A stretch of 64,000 bases of DNA, from positions 806,001 to 870,000 of the forward strand of contig MU394058.1 in the NCBI GenBank assembly GCA_022578605.1. The letters are read 5' to 3'. Within the stretch, counting starts at the first letter, position 1, and each line of letters starts with the position of its first letter. This stretch comes from Camillea tinctor. Its lineage: Eukaryota > Ascomycota > Sordariomycetes > Xylariales > Xylariaceae. The position numbers and the translations under genes were made by a program. Positions 1-12,342 of this stretch are shown one piece after another. The notes beneath the pieces were generated by a model. It had not been told where the DNA came from, ran no database searches, and was given only the letters and a program-made list of their open reading frames with translations.

Positions 1-1314
1 TCACCACTCCGCTGAGCCACAACACGTTCGACTTTAGTATAGTCTTCAAGCGCATCATGCTCGCGTTCCTTATCCAGCATGTACTGCTCCCGTGTTTCGG
101 GGGGTATATCGTCGCCAGCAAATTTCAGGTCTAGTTCGTACTCAACAGTCCGTTTATAGTAGTTCTCAAGCTTGCGGACCCCGCGATAACCACGGAGGGT
201 ATCCATAGTATCCCATGTATTGTGAAGGTACGACTTTCCCTGCCACTTGATATTATACTCAAAGTCATCTCTAGTGGCATCCTCGGTCATTTCACCACCG
301 TCCCTGACACGGTGGCCAACAACTTTCTCAATATACTGAGCGTCTTCCTCAAGGTCCTCACCAGCCCAATAGTTGGGTGTAAGCTCGGACTCGTCTTCAT
401 CGTCTTCGCTGTCCTCCTGGTAGGTCTGCACTTGTTGAGCAGCCCTGCGGTTGGACCATCGTAGAGAGGATTGAGGCTGAACTTGCTGCCGGCGGGCTTT
501 CTTGATAAATGATTTAGCTCGAGCCCCGCCGTATGTGTCGGACTCAGAATCGTCTGCGGGGGTCTGGCGTGCTGGGGTAGCTCGTTTCGAAGCTGTATTT
601 CGCACTTCTGGTCAGCTAATGCGGGACAGTACGCGGTCCTAAAACGGAAGAACCTACATTGTCGTGAGACATTTTCCGTGCGAAGCTTCTTCGTTCGACG
701 GTTTGTAGGAACAATATCCGATTCAGATTCTTCATCCTCATCAGAATCGATCTAGCAAGCAAGGTGTTAGTACCCGCAAGAAAACCCGATTGACACTCAG
801 AATAGCAACTACTTACGATCTTAGGTTGCTTAGTGGGACGTGACTGGTTTACTCAGTTAGTCGTGGGCTACAATGTCTAGCAAGTACTACGTACGCTTCT
901 TCTCAACCCATACAGCTCGGGGTTCTCCCGTATGTAATCCTCCTCTTCGGTGGCAACTTTTCGCTTGGGAACGCGACGAGAGTCGTTGGAGGTTGACCGA
1001 TCGTCTTGAGGCGCGTCGCTCTGTGAAGGGGCAGGGCTGTCTTCCATATCAAAATCGGCATCATCAGAGGCATTGCCTCCATTGTCACTTGAATCGGGAG
1101 CATCTTGGGAATCGTGATCGTGATCGGCTTCAGCCTCTGGAGAAGACTCGTGGCGATCGGAGGAGGGAGAAGCTGAGGCAGGAAGAGCAGCCGTCTCATT
1201 CACCTCGGACAGGTCACTATCACTGACGCGATCATCTAGTGTTATCCTGGGGCCGGTGCGTTCAGCTGGCGAAGCATCACCATTAGTCAAGTTTGGCTCG
1301 GGTGAGCTCGACAT
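1..1314 (-). CDS. CHD1: CHD1 chromatin-remodelling ATPase, N-terminal part (gene runs off the window)
   Basis: This is the 5' part of a chromodomain-helicase-DNA-binding remodeller, a nuclear SNF2-family enzyme that slides and spaces nucleosomes on transcribed genes. Exons read on the minus strand are 1314-895, 843-817 (27 bp), 751-658 and 592-1, with GT-AG ends and consistent phase; about 377 codons are visible. Residues 1-130 are acidic and Ser/Asp-rich, followed by a segment reading NPELYGLRRSSRPTKQ across the first splice. The first chromodomain lies at about residues 266-328, with IEKVVGHRVRDG, the aromatic stretch YNIKWQGKSYLHNTW and LENYYKR. The second chromodomain is only entered, and the ATPase lies beyond base 1. 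The start is the first in-frame ATG, next to MSSSPEPN. Family assignment is firm. A chromodomain-only protein is unlikely given the acidic N-terminus and the LRRSSR motif. Confidence 0.93.
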
Positions 1315-4061
1315 GTTGGTACCGTCACGCGGCGGCCTACTACGATGATGAGATTAGCAAGTAACCAGTAGCAAGAGCCCAGACTATTGGGGTCGTTGAG
1401 TAGCGGGAGAACCAGCGACCAAGACACAGCGGCAAACAGCTACAGAATAAGGGAATTGTGCCAGACAATGCATCTGGCGCAAGTGGGAGGATGTTTCGAT
1501 GGACACGAGGCTGATAAGTGATGGAAAGGCATTGACAACGGTCGGCGAGGTTGGAGGAGCACAACAGGACCCCGACGCGTCCAGAGCATCGAGAACAAGT
1601 GATTCCATCTATCTCTCTGCATTCAACAAGCTCGGATGCAAAAGAAGACGTGATAAGAGGGTCACAAGCAGGTGTCTTGAGGATGGATTCGGATGCCTCA
1701 AGTACACGACCAGGACAGGCGGACCAGCCTTGTACAGCCAGAACAGGCAGGACATTGGCGGGGGAAATAAATAAGGAAAACTTACAAGTCATCAACTAGA
1801 TCCCCAGAATAGTTCAAGAGTAAAAAAAAGAAAGGAGAAACTATGTGTCGTTGAGGGGGGGGGGGGTTGATAGAGTAAATGGGGTTGCGGCCCCGTGAGT
1901 TGCGTGGATGGGGGAGTTGTGGTGGTGGTGGTGCAGGTTAGAGAAGCTCTGGAATAATAATTGAAGGGAAGTGGAAGTGCGAGACTGGAGAGAGGCAAAG
2001 CTTGCTTGGGTGCTGGGTGCTTGGGTGCTTCCTATGGCTGGTGCTGGGCCACTTTTTTTTTTCTTGCTAGGTCTCCCCCCCCAAAAGAAAAGTTCTTACC
2101 GCCAAAAAGAAAAAAATAAGTTATCGAAATTGGTTTAGTTTGCACAGCCACAAGAGACACCAGACTCCACTCACTTGGCTTGAGGAGGAGACGGACAGGC
2201 AGAATGGGACAGACAGACGGGTGACAGGTGACAAGCCATCCATCTATCCAACCTCCAACCCTTGTCACTTGTTTGCCTGCCTGCGAATTTCATTCATTTA
2301 TTCATTCCTTCGTTCATTCCCGTGTCAAGTCAGCCTTTATCAGCTTATCTCGGTCTCCTACTCCCTCCCTCCTCTCTCTCTCACTCTCTCTTCTTGGTTT
2401 CTTAAACTTGCTTATTGTCGACTTCGATTTTGATTTCGATCTCGTTGCCTATAATGAATTGATTTCTTCAAATAAGTCAAGGACAGTTGGAAAACTCAAT
2501 TAGTAAATATGCAATAGTATGTATGTATCTAGTTTAAAGTGCCTACCTACCATATAATCACAAAACTAATTAATGTTCAAAACCATGTATTCACAAAATG
2601 GAATAAACAAAACAAAATGATATGATATAGAGAAGTAGGCTGGAGGTCAACTAGATCACTAACCTAGTAGAGTATCATATATCATAACTAAGCGGGAAGG
2701 TTAATCAAAGAAATCTATTTGTAAGTTAGTTGTATGTTATATATCTAGGTATATATCGATGTAGGTGGTATGTTGGGCAGGTAGGTATGTAGGCTATGTT
2801 CGTTCCATGTCGGCAACCAGAGTCTTAAATAAAAGTCATGCACGCACACACAAACCGGGGATTCAATGTATGCACGTAGAAACATAGAATACTGCTATAT
2901 GTCAGTTGGGATAACTGCGTATTAACACGTATCCCCGTACATTACACAAATGGATTCCAAAGACCGTTTCAGTGCTACCCTACACGTCAATAACTCTTAT
3001 TAATTAAATATGTAGAATTAAAATAGATTGACCGAGGACGGATAATGAATGACTGAAGTCCGGTCTCTCCATGGCACACGCAGGCAGGTGGCTAAGTAAG
3101 GCTGGTATCAACCAAGCAGCAAGTGACCAGGTGCTTTGCAGTCAGACACCGTAATCCTACCGAGAGGTTTTATTTTCCTCTCCCTCTTTTTCTCTCTCAG
3201 AACTGCCAAGAGTTGAATCAATTTTTTATAAGTCACATTGAGTTTGAGTACTTGGGAACACTTACATAATAAGGCATGTTTACATAAATCAAAGAGGTCT
3301 GATGATTTTGGTCCAGGTATTATAGAGCTTACCGAAAAAGAAAAGAAAAAAAGAAGAGAGAAAACATCCTGTTAGGTCAATCAATGTATTATTCAATAGG
3401 CGTGCTTTGAACGTTGGCGGGTGTAAGTAATCTCGGTATATTAGCTAAAGTATAACCTTCAAGTATAACTTTTTTCACTTTTCATTTCCTCTCCCAAAGT
3501 GCAATTGGTAGTATTGGGAGTGACGTATTCGCGTTTATTTATGTGAGGCTGGCTTGTAGTACCTGTATTTAGCCCACGCTAGGTATGTATAATACCTACC
3601 TACATAGCTAGATAGGTACCTACTTAGAGTAGGCACTTTTAAGGCCTGTACTTACCATGTGGCCTTTTTTTTTTATCCCTCTCAAACCCCAGCCACATAT
3701 TGCTGACTTGGACCAATCAGCTAAGAATGATTGCTCAGGCCGTGTCATAATTCGGAGACAGCAGCCCCTCCATTGCCCCTCAACACGCACAAATTTCCTA
3801 CTAATTCATCATTTCTGCTTCACCTTCTCGGCGCAAACCAGTACTGCAAGCTTATATCCCACATCCTAGAGGGGGGATCTTCTTTCGCCTCCTATAACCC
3901 ACTAGGTTAGGTTACTTACCTAACTACTCTCCTTTTCCTTTTTTTCTTCTTTTTTCTTTTGTTCCATTTTTTAAACCTCAACCTCATCGTCATACTACGC
4001 CGACCCAACTTCAGCTTATACACCACGGCTGTCTTTGGCACCTCTCTACATCGCATCAGCC
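1315..4061. other. Intergenic region between divergent CHD1 and RLI1
   Basis: This 2.7-kb shared upstream region shows no convincing gene. It holds a run of 12 G at 1855-1866, a CT-rich tract around 2330-2400, a TAGGTA/TACCTA-rich patch at 3588-3635 and a pyrimidine-rich stretch at 3925-3975 just upstream of the RLI1 start. The short open frames here lack codon bias, recognisable domains and splice logic. Confidence 0.7.
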
Positions 4062-6350
4062 ATGGCGTCCAAGCTCACTCGGTAAGCAATCACTACAAAC
4101 CTGATCGCAGAAGAATGATATAGCATACTGTGAAAATTGTCTGTATGTGCTGATTCACTGACTACTTGAACTATAGTATTGCTATCGTCAATGACGACAA
4201 GGTACGTGGATATCTTCCTTACTCTACATATGCAGATACGTCTGCGCTTGCGAATAAAAACATTGCTAATTTTTCACCTCCAATAGTGCAAACCGAAGGT
4301 AAATATCGATTAGCCATGATCGCACTCGAAGATGAGCCCTCTCTCCTAACATAGCGTGCAGAAATGTCGCCAGGAGTGCAAAAAATCCTGTCCAGTTGAG
4401 TAGCCCCTTTATAACCCCCACCGCCTTGCCTTTGTACTAACTACCAGCGACAGGTGGTGCGCAGTGGAAAGCTCTGTATCGAAGTGACCCCCGACTCGAA
4501 ACTCGCATTCATCTCCGAGGGCCTTTGTATAGGATGCGGTATCTGTCCGAAAAAATGCCCCTTTAGCGCAATCACCATTATCAACCTTCCTACCAACCTC
4601 GAGACCCAGGTCACCCACCGATACTCCGCCAACAGCTTCAAGCTTCACCGCCTGCCTATGCCCAGGCCCGGACAGGTGCTAGGTCTCGTTGGAACCAACG
4701 GTATTGGAAAGAGTACTGCGCTCAAGATTCTCAGCGGCAAGCTCAAGCCCAACTTGGGCAAATATGATAACCCCCCTGACTGGGAGGACGTCATCAAGTA
4801 TTTCAGGGGCTCCGAGTTGCAGAGTAAGCCTGGCCTTCGTAAAACCCACAGAAATCTAGTCACTGACCTTAGGTCTAGATTACTTCACTAAACTACTCGA
4901 GGACGACCTCAAGGCTGTCGTTAAGCCTCAGTATGTCGACCAGCTTCCCCGTGCCATCAAGACGCCCAACAAGTCGGTCCAGTTCCTCCTTGAACACAGA
5001 GCTGCCATGGGCAACACCGATCAAGTGCTTGATGTCCTAGAACTCCGCCATATTCTAGACCGTGATGTCAACCTGCTCTCTGGTGGAGAACTGCAGCGAT
5101 TTGCCATCGGTACTACTTGTGTTCAAAAGGCAGACGTATACATGTTTGACGAGCCCTCTTCTTACCTGGATGTTAAGCAACGTCTATCAGCAGCGCGAAT
5201 GATCCGTTCTCTCCTCAGCTCCGATAACTATGTCATCGTTGTCGAGCACGATTTGTCAGTCCTAGACTACCTTTCCGACTATATCTGCGTTCTCTACGGC
5301 CAGCCGGCTGTCTACGGTGTTGTGACACTCCCCCACAGTGTCCGAGAAGGCATCAACATTTTCTTGGACGGTCACATTCCTACAGAAAACTTGCGATTTC
5401 GGGATGAATCTCTCACTTTCCGTATTTCTGAGGGTGCCGATGATTTCCAGGCTGACAAGGGCCGGGCTTTCAGCTATCCTAAGATGGAGAAAGCTCTTGG
5501 AAACTTCAAGCTAAGCATTGAATCTGGAGAGTTCACCGACTCGGAAATTCTTGTCATGATGGGAGAGAACGGTACCGGCAAAACCACTTTCTGTAGGCTT
5601 CTGGCTGGTGCCCTTAAGCCAGACAATGCCGAAAAGGTCCCGGAAATGAGAATCAGCATGAAGCCCCAGACGATCACCCCCAAATTTGAGGGTACTGTTC
5701 GACGTAAGGTTTTTTTTTTAATCCGATGTGCTCCAATGACATGGCTAACCTGGAAATCTAGAACTTTTCTTCAAGCGAATTAAGCAAGCTTTCTTGTCTC
5801 CGCAATTCCAGACTGACGTCGTCAAGCCCCTCAAGCTAGATGATTTCATTGACCAGGAAGTGAAGAACCTGTCCGGTGGTGAATTGCAACGTGTGGCCAT
5901 TGTCATGGCCCTAGGTATCCCGGCTGATATTTATTTGATTGACGAACCATCTGCTTACCTTGATTCCGAGCAGCGTATAATCGCTGCCCGTGTAATCAAG
6001 CGGTTCATCATGCACGCCAAAAAGACTGCTTTCATCGTAGAGCACGATTTCATCATGGCTACATACCTTGCGGACCGTGTGATTGTCTTTGATGGACAGC
6101 CGGGTATTGATGCCCACGCTAACAAGCCCGAGTCGCTGCTCACCGGATGCAACACATTCTTGAAGAACCTGGACGTCACCTTCCGTCGTGATCCAACGAA
6201 TTACAGACCCCGTATCAACAAGCTCAACAGTCAGTTGGACCAGGAACAAAAGTTGACTGGCAACTTCGTAAGTATCCACTTAAAACTCTTCCATATGAAA
6301 TCGGTTATTGATAGTTTCTACAGTTTTTCTTAGAGGAGGACAGCTCTTGA
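4062..6350 (+). CDS. RLI1: ABC-type ribosome-recycling ATPase RLI1/ABCE1
   Basis: This essential Fe-S ATPase splits 80S ribosomes after termination and acts in 40S maturation and initiation. Exons are 4062-4081, 4177-4201, 4287-4298, 4362-4394, 4454-4823, 4879-5703, 5762-6267 and 6324-6350, totalling 1818 nt and 605 residues, the usual family length. The ferredoxin-like domain has all eight cysteines: C16, C21, C25, C29, then C55, C58, C61, C65. NBD1 has Walker [10 protein letters not shown], signature [12 protein letters not shown] and Walker [14 protein letters not shown]2 has [20 protein letters not shown] and [11 protein letters not shown]. The hinge NYRPRINK precedes the conserved FFLEE-type end. 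The first four exons are tiny (20, 25, 12 and 33 bp) and encode the first Fe-S cluster, so gene finders will easily miss them. An open frame continues past the stop in another frame (see findings). Confidence 0.96.
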
Positions 6351-6549
6351 AGAGGGCCTTCTCCAATACAACGGCTACAGTGATGGCCGTAAGGATAGAA
6401 ACTACCAGCATACTCCTCACGCATCGGGTTCCGGCGTTCTAGGCGTACAAAAAGAAAAGGGTAAATACCGAGGCGGCGGCAATGGCGCTCATGGATGGTC
6501 CGGTTCAAGTCAAGAGGGTGGGGAGGATGGCGATGATCCCGGCGGCTAG
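6334..6549 (+). other. Open frame beyond the RLI1 stop: possible alternative C-terminal extension
   Basis: The RLI1 stop is TGA at 6348-6350. In the +1 frame relative to RLI1 the sequence stays open from 6334 to TAG at 6547-6549. The encoded 66-71 residues are Gly/Ser/Asp-rich, with GYSDGRKDRNYQ and KGKYRGGGNGAHGW. It could be joined to RLI1 if the last intron used the AG at 6332-6333 instead of 6322-6323, or by a +1 slip at TCT-TGA-A (6345-6351). It has no ATG of its own in frame. It may simply be 3' UTR that is open by chance. Confidence 0.35.
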
Positions 6550-6550
6550 C

Positions 6551-8745
6551 CTCGGCGACGGCGGTCTATCCCCTGTTTTCCTGGTCCTACTGAGATGATG
6601 ATAATGATGATGATCATGGTGATGCGGGAGAAGAAAATTCTTACCTGGCCGCATCCTTCGTTGCAAGGGGGGTGGTCGTGGATTCGCCCGCCCGCAGCAG
6701 TTGCGAGCCACGGAAATAACGCAGGATGACTCTTTCTTTCAGTGGCACAGATCGCACACACATCTATCTCTGTAGATTGAGGGGGGAATGGGTCAAGAGG
6801 GTGACTGTCGTCTTATAGGAAGAACGCTTTATAGGATGGTTGATTGGTTGATTGACATTGCAAGAGATTCTTTTCGTTGCCATTTTACATCAAGTATAGA
6901 TCTAAATACGAGGTCTATTTGTTTCGGTAGCTTCGTTAGCAGGCAGCAACAATCTTGATATGGATGTCATGATATTTCATGACACGTCGCATAAAAAACA
7001 CGTTTTCTATAATCAAAGTGTCTGCCTATCTAGGTTATATATGTCATTCCAGTGGATTAAACACATGGGGACAGGGGACTATTCTCGCTATCTATAAGGC
7101 TGGTTTACATTATGTGTATCACACATACAGTTGCTCATTTACTTCTTTCTCCAAGCGAGATGGATAATGTAGGTAGTATGAACGAGTAGGCTACCTACCC
7201 GCCTCTTGTTACCTATGGCCATGCCTACATAAAGTTACATATACCTGTACTATCCCCGTGTCTTCGTCTCGATGTACTGAGTAAGGCTGGGTTTGTATGA
7301 AAACCCCCACTCTACCTTCCCCCTTTATGTGTATAACGATAAACTCTTTGTGCACAGGAGTAAGGTAGCATAGGGCAAAGTACATCGGAAAAGAAGGTAC
7401 ACCACGTTGTTCCAAAAACAACTAACCTACATAGATACCTCCGGCCGTCGAAAAACCAAGTCGGAAAAAACCCCTGTGAGCAAACCCACCTCTTCGGATA
7501 CGGTATTACTCCGGAGGCGGGTAATGTCAGGTATACTTAATCTACCTCAACCCTATATATGTATGTATGTATGTAACGCAGGTAGTAGGTTAAGTAGGTC
7601 GGATGAAGGATAAAGCCGCTGTCACGTGCTAGATGCATGAGCAAGTAATGATGTGTTCTCTTCTCGTCTCGGGAATGTGATAAGGTTGGTTAGCTGGTTG
7701 GCGTGTGCTTCGTCATATGCCTTACGTGGCAGGTTAGGCTGTGGCTCGGTCGCCCGGTCAAAGAGGGCATGCATGGCATGGCATGGCATGGGAAAACCCT
7801 TCTCTCCTACTGCTTGCCTTGCCTGCCGAGAGCAGTCACACACACACGGACGCACACAGACGCATACGTAGAGGTTATCAAAACACCAGGTCATGATGAA
7901 AAAAGATTTACTAGATATTTCTTTTTTTTTTTACAGAGCGTGTAAAAGAAATCAAATTATAACGACTACACAACATAGGAACAGAATAGGGGAGGCCGCC
8001 CTATGTACCAAAAACATGGCCTGCCCACTATAACGCGTATATTTATCTATTAAAGGGATGCGGAGGCAACCTGGGAGGTAAGGTAGGAAAGGAAAAGGAG
8101 GGATTGATACACACCGAAGGACGTATACATAGCTAACCCATTCCATCCTTGTCCTCCTCCTGCTATGTTTCCCATTGTTTTCTCAGTCGAGAATTTCGAA
8201 TAGGTAAAAAGGGGGAAAAGTGAAGTAGGGAGTAAAAACAGAAGAGGGTTTCCGAGATCCTGTGGACAACGTAGTGAGAAAAAACCTCTATCATGGATAA
8301 TGATTGATAAAGTTTTCTTGTCATTGATGAAACGTACGAAAAAGGAGAAATTTTTTCTTTTCTTTTTTTTCGGCGAGAACTGTCGCTTTCCGCCAAGTGA
8401 AGAGCCGGGGATCGTGGTAGCGGGATTCCGAACTGCATCGACGCACACCGAGTCATCAAGGCTCCAACATATAAAGGACGTATTCGGAGTTGCGTACACG
8501 TACTTTCAATTTTACTTTAGCCTTATGGATGTCCCGGACCGCTTTTAGTCTGATCACCAGGCCTAGTTTTTCACCTATGTAAAGGTGTGGCCATGATGGA
8601 GTTTCTCCAGGCCGAAGGAAACCGGTAAATTCGTGCACATGGGGGATGGGAGGATCCCCATAGTCCGGGTTATACGAGCCTTTGGACCTCGATTGTGTAT
8701 GATGTCTAAATCATGGACATTTGATAGGGCAGAACGGTGAGGATA
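6551..8745. other. Intergenic region between convergent RLI1 and PRP40
   Basis: This 2.2-kb stretch lies between two 3' ends and holds no supportable gene. It includes (TGTA)n at 7556-7574, a GCATG-rich tandem stretch at about 7768-7791, poly-T/A runs and TAGGTA-type motifs near 7170-7200. The short open frames overlap one another on both strands and look like noise. Confidence 0.7.
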
Positions 8746-11573
8746 CTAATCCTCTTCAATCTCGCCCTCTTCACTACCGGAATGCACCCCAGTGTCTTCC
8801 TTCGGGGGTGGTTGAACTGCTGCAGGCGGAGGAGTCCTAGTCTTATGACGGTTTTCACGATGGGGGGAACGCTCACGCGGTGTTCTCTCTCTTCTGAGCC
8901 TCTGTGAAGGGTGTTAGTAGAGGAATGACATAAATAAAGATGTATAGCACGTACCTTTGAGTCCCGGGAGTCACGACGATCCAAGTCATCGTCATCGTCT
9001 GCTCTTCGCCGCCTAGAAGAGGTTGGACGCTCGTCACCATAGGGTAGCTCCTCGACAGGACCTCGCTCAACACGGCGTCGATACATTCGTTCGCGCTCTT
9101 CCTCACGATCGCGCCTCTCCCGGTCATAATGACTCGGTGGGTCGTCGCGTCGAGACCGGGGAAGGTAATCTCTGTCCCTATCCCTGTCCCTCTCTCTCTC
9201 CCTATCACGATCGCGCTCGCGCTCGCGCTCACGATCCCGATCTCGGTCCCGGTCACGTTCGCGCTCTCGGTCTCGATCTCGATCTCGATCCCGGTCGCGA
9301 TCACGCTCCCGAACATCCCGATCACGATACGACTCGGAAGAACGACGGTCAGATAACAAAGTTTCAGCCATGCTAGACTTACGATAGTTCTTCTCGCGCT
9401 CGGCTATAGCCTTCCGGCGGTCTGCTTCATACGCATCGGGTTCAGGGCTCCGGCTATGGCGGGAAGGCCGAGTTCGTTCACTACGATGAGATCGATCTCC
9501 TCTGTCTCGATACATACCACGATCTACAGACCGGTCACGACGCTTGTGACGATCCCTATCCTCGTCATCCCGATCTCGTATGCGTCGAAGGACCTTCTCG
9601 AAAGCACCTCGGCGGGCTTCCTCTGATGTGACAGCCTGGAACTCGGGGGCGCGGACAAGACGAGGTCGAACTTTCTCCCAAGTGTCATCAGGTAGGACAG
9701 GCGGATCCATATGCTTAATATGCGAGCGAAGCTCATCGATTGCCCTTCGTTGCTGTCGCTCCGAATGTCTATCCTCATCTGGTCGCTTGGACTTTTTCTC
9801 CTGAAGCTGTACAATAGTTAGAACCGAGATCATTATCATTACTGGGATGAGTACCTACTCGTTCAAAGATCAGTGTCAGTATATCACGATCGATGTTAGC
9901 ACTGCGCCGATCATTCTTGAGAACTGCTACAAAATCCTCGAAGGTAGTTTTCGGGGTGAACTCAAAACGGTTGTCCTGTATACATAATTAATTTGTGCAC
10001 CGATAAGTAACTGGAACGGGAAACTTACGTCCATAACATCAAGTACATCGTTTCGTGTTCCCCGCAGGGCACGCTCCTCTTCTTCCACGATATCCCAGAA
10101 TAGATCAAGAGGGGAAGAACCAGCTTGTCCACAAACAGCTTTAAATCGCTCGTCGTTCTCGATAGAGGGGTAGATTTGGCTCCATTTAGTCCCAGCTTTG
10201 ATCTTACCGGCTCGGCGAAGCTCTTGTAGCAATTCAATAAACGCATCCCTATGCTTTCGCTCAATCCGGAGTTTCTTGTTCTTCTGCTCCTGGCGAGCCT
10301 CATTGAAGGTCCGCTCGAGGAACTTGATATGGTTTTGAAAAGCAGTGAGGATGTCATAGTTGGTGAGAGTCTTATACTTCTCATCGTTTTGGAAAGGGGC
10401 GGTTGCTTTCAGTATACCTTGGGCTTCGGACCAACGAGTGTACGGTTCCAGGTTCAGCTTAGGGAGAAGATCGATAAGACCATCCATGGCGCTCTTGCGA
10501 AGGCTGGCCTGGCTCTCTACATGGGCTTTCTTGAGCTCGACTATGTAGTCTTCGAATAATTGTCGTCGCTCGTCGTCGTCATTGGTGGAGCGGAATATGG
10601 TCTCACCCTCGATAATGGGACGAGCAGTCTTCCAGCGGGTATAATGTTTAATCTCGGGATGGCTCTTGAGCATAGTAGCGAAGTCAGCACGAAGCTTAGC
10701 TAGCCTATCCTTCGCACGCTCTTTATCTTGGACGATCATGTCGTGACAGTACTTCTCGAACGCAGCCTTTCTATCCTTGGGGTCCTTGATAGCACGATAC
10801 TGGGGATCCTTGATGGTGGCCCGCATAGCCTGGTCCCAAGACCAGTCGGGCTGGACACCACTCCGTTTGAGCAGCTTGGTGAAGGCAGCCTCGGCCTCTT
10901 CAGGTGTGGCATATTCAGGTTCGTTGCTAGCGGGCACAAAAGCTTGGACGCGAGGATCGTTGCCGTAGGTTATCTGACGGGGTTCGGAGTAGCCATCTCG
11001 ATAGTCACGATCACGATCACGATGGTCACGATCACGGTGGTCGCGATCACGATGGTCGCGGTCGCGGTCGCGGTCACGGTCACGGTCACGGTCACGATGC
11101 TGATCGTATCCTGAAGGCGGGAAAGAACCTCCAGGGGGGGCAAAGGGGGTAGAGGATCTATAAGAATAGTTAAAGATATATCCCAACACAAACGCCAAGG
11201 GGACTCGACTCCACTTACGCAGGTGTGGAGGGTGTACTATCATGACCCAGAGCTCTTCTATACACATCGGGCATCTCCCAGGTGCTTTGCTTCGTCTCGG
11301 TATTATACCAATACTTGCGTCCCCCTTCGGCGGTGTATTCCTTCCATGGCTGGTTGGCGAGAGCACGCTATAAGAACTGTTTAGCGACTTGTCACGAGAT
11401 AGATAGAACTAGTTAGGAGAGCTACATACCTCAGCGGGGGTCATCATATCCTCGGGCTTGGTCCATTGTGTGACCTTGGTAAGGCTATTGTAATAATAGA
11501 CGCGTCCATCGGGGCTTTTAAACTCCTGCCATGGGTTCGGCTGGCCAAAGTGATGGCCGTTGATGCCGTTCAT
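8746..11573 (-). CDS. PRP40: U1 snRNP-associated splicing factor PRP40 (WW-FF protein)
   Basis: PRP40 links the 5' splice-site-bound U1 snRNP to branch-site factors and the RNA polymerase II tail. Exons on the minus strand are 11573-11430, 11367-11219, 11157-10029, 9975-9859, 9806-8955 and 8901-8746, totalling 2547 nt and 848 residues. Two WW domains lie near the N-terminus: W15/W37 (ending QWTKPEDM) and W56/W78 (ending TWEMPD), split by an intron. A linker with an HRDRD repeat at about residues 118-153 leads to serial FF domains from about residue 176, for example [27 protein letters not shown] and [14 protein letters not shown]. The C-terminal third is an Arg-Asp/Arg-Glu tract (about 674-730), and the protein ends [10 protein letters not shown] chose ATG 11573, just before WW1; an upstream in-frame ATG at 11636 would add 21 residues. 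Confidence 0.94.
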
Positions 11574-12342
11574 GGCGACGATGGGAAGCTGTACGGATGG
11601 CTGCGCCAGGGCGATTGCAGGATGATTGCGATGCAAGTATCCAAAGCTGCTCGAGTCAGCTTTGATAAGCGGAGAGGAAAGGATACCTGGGTGTGGAAAG
11701 CCGTTCCTGGGCGCAAATGACTATTATACGGAAAGTAAGTAGGTTAGTAAATTTCAGAAATTGGACAAAGTCGCGATTTTTTTGGAGTTGGACAAGGTTT
11801 TGGGAGCTGGAGGAGGCTGAAATTCTGGTGCACGGACCATACCTACTTAGGTTAGGTTACTCAGGTACTTGACCTAGGTAGGTATTACTTAATACATAGT
11901 TGTACATCACACAGCCAGATAACCATTTAGGTAACAAGCCACAATTTGCAGTTAGGTAAGCTTACCTATGGCTGGTGCGACGGGACTATGTAGGTAATGA
12001 TACACAACCTGCATCGTTAAAGTGGGTAACATAGCTCTGTCACTACTACACTACACTACACCACCACAACCACATGCAACTTATTATAACATGCTTTTGT
12101 CTAATTCAACCTCTGCATATTCATAGGCATTAAGATAACTTACTTCCATGCAAGTTAATGTTCACCCTCACATTGGATCCTCCAGATGTATGGTCGGTCT
12201 AGGTTAGGAAGCTCCTACAAAAGTTCCCTGGTTCGACCACGGCGTCAATCTCAGCTCCCTCTTGCCCATTAAAGCTTCTTCCTCAACCGCAAATTCGTCC
12301 TTATCCTCGCCCTCGCCCTCTCTCTATCAATAAATCGAAACA
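11574..12342. promoter_or_regulatory. Shared upstream region of divergent PRP40 and TRS65
   Basis: This 770-bp interval separates two divergent housekeeping genes and should contain both promoters. It has TAGGTTAGGTT/CCTAGGTAGGT motifs at 11846-11890 and 11950-11980, CACTACTACACTACA repeats at about 12041-12075, and a pyrimidine-rich run before the TRS65 ATG. No TATA box stands out and no gene is seen. Confidence 0.5.

Noticed and set aside
1340..1799. Overlapping open frames on both strands upstream of CHD1
   Set aside because: Several frames overlap without domain, signal peptide or consistent codon use; the region is better read as CHD1 promoter and 5' UTR.
7750..7800. GCATGGCATGG tandem repeats as a possible CRISPR-like array
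   Set aside because: The units are 5-bp simple repeats without spacers, in a eukaryotic genome.
9023..9376. 117- and 75-codon plus-strand frames across the PRP40 RD tract
   Set aside because: They are antisense shadows of the Arg-Asp codon repeat and have no independent support.
12222..12245. GGTTCGACC word resembling a tRNA T-arm
   Set aside because: No acceptor, D or anticodon stems can be folded around it; not a tRNA. No other tRNA candidates were found.
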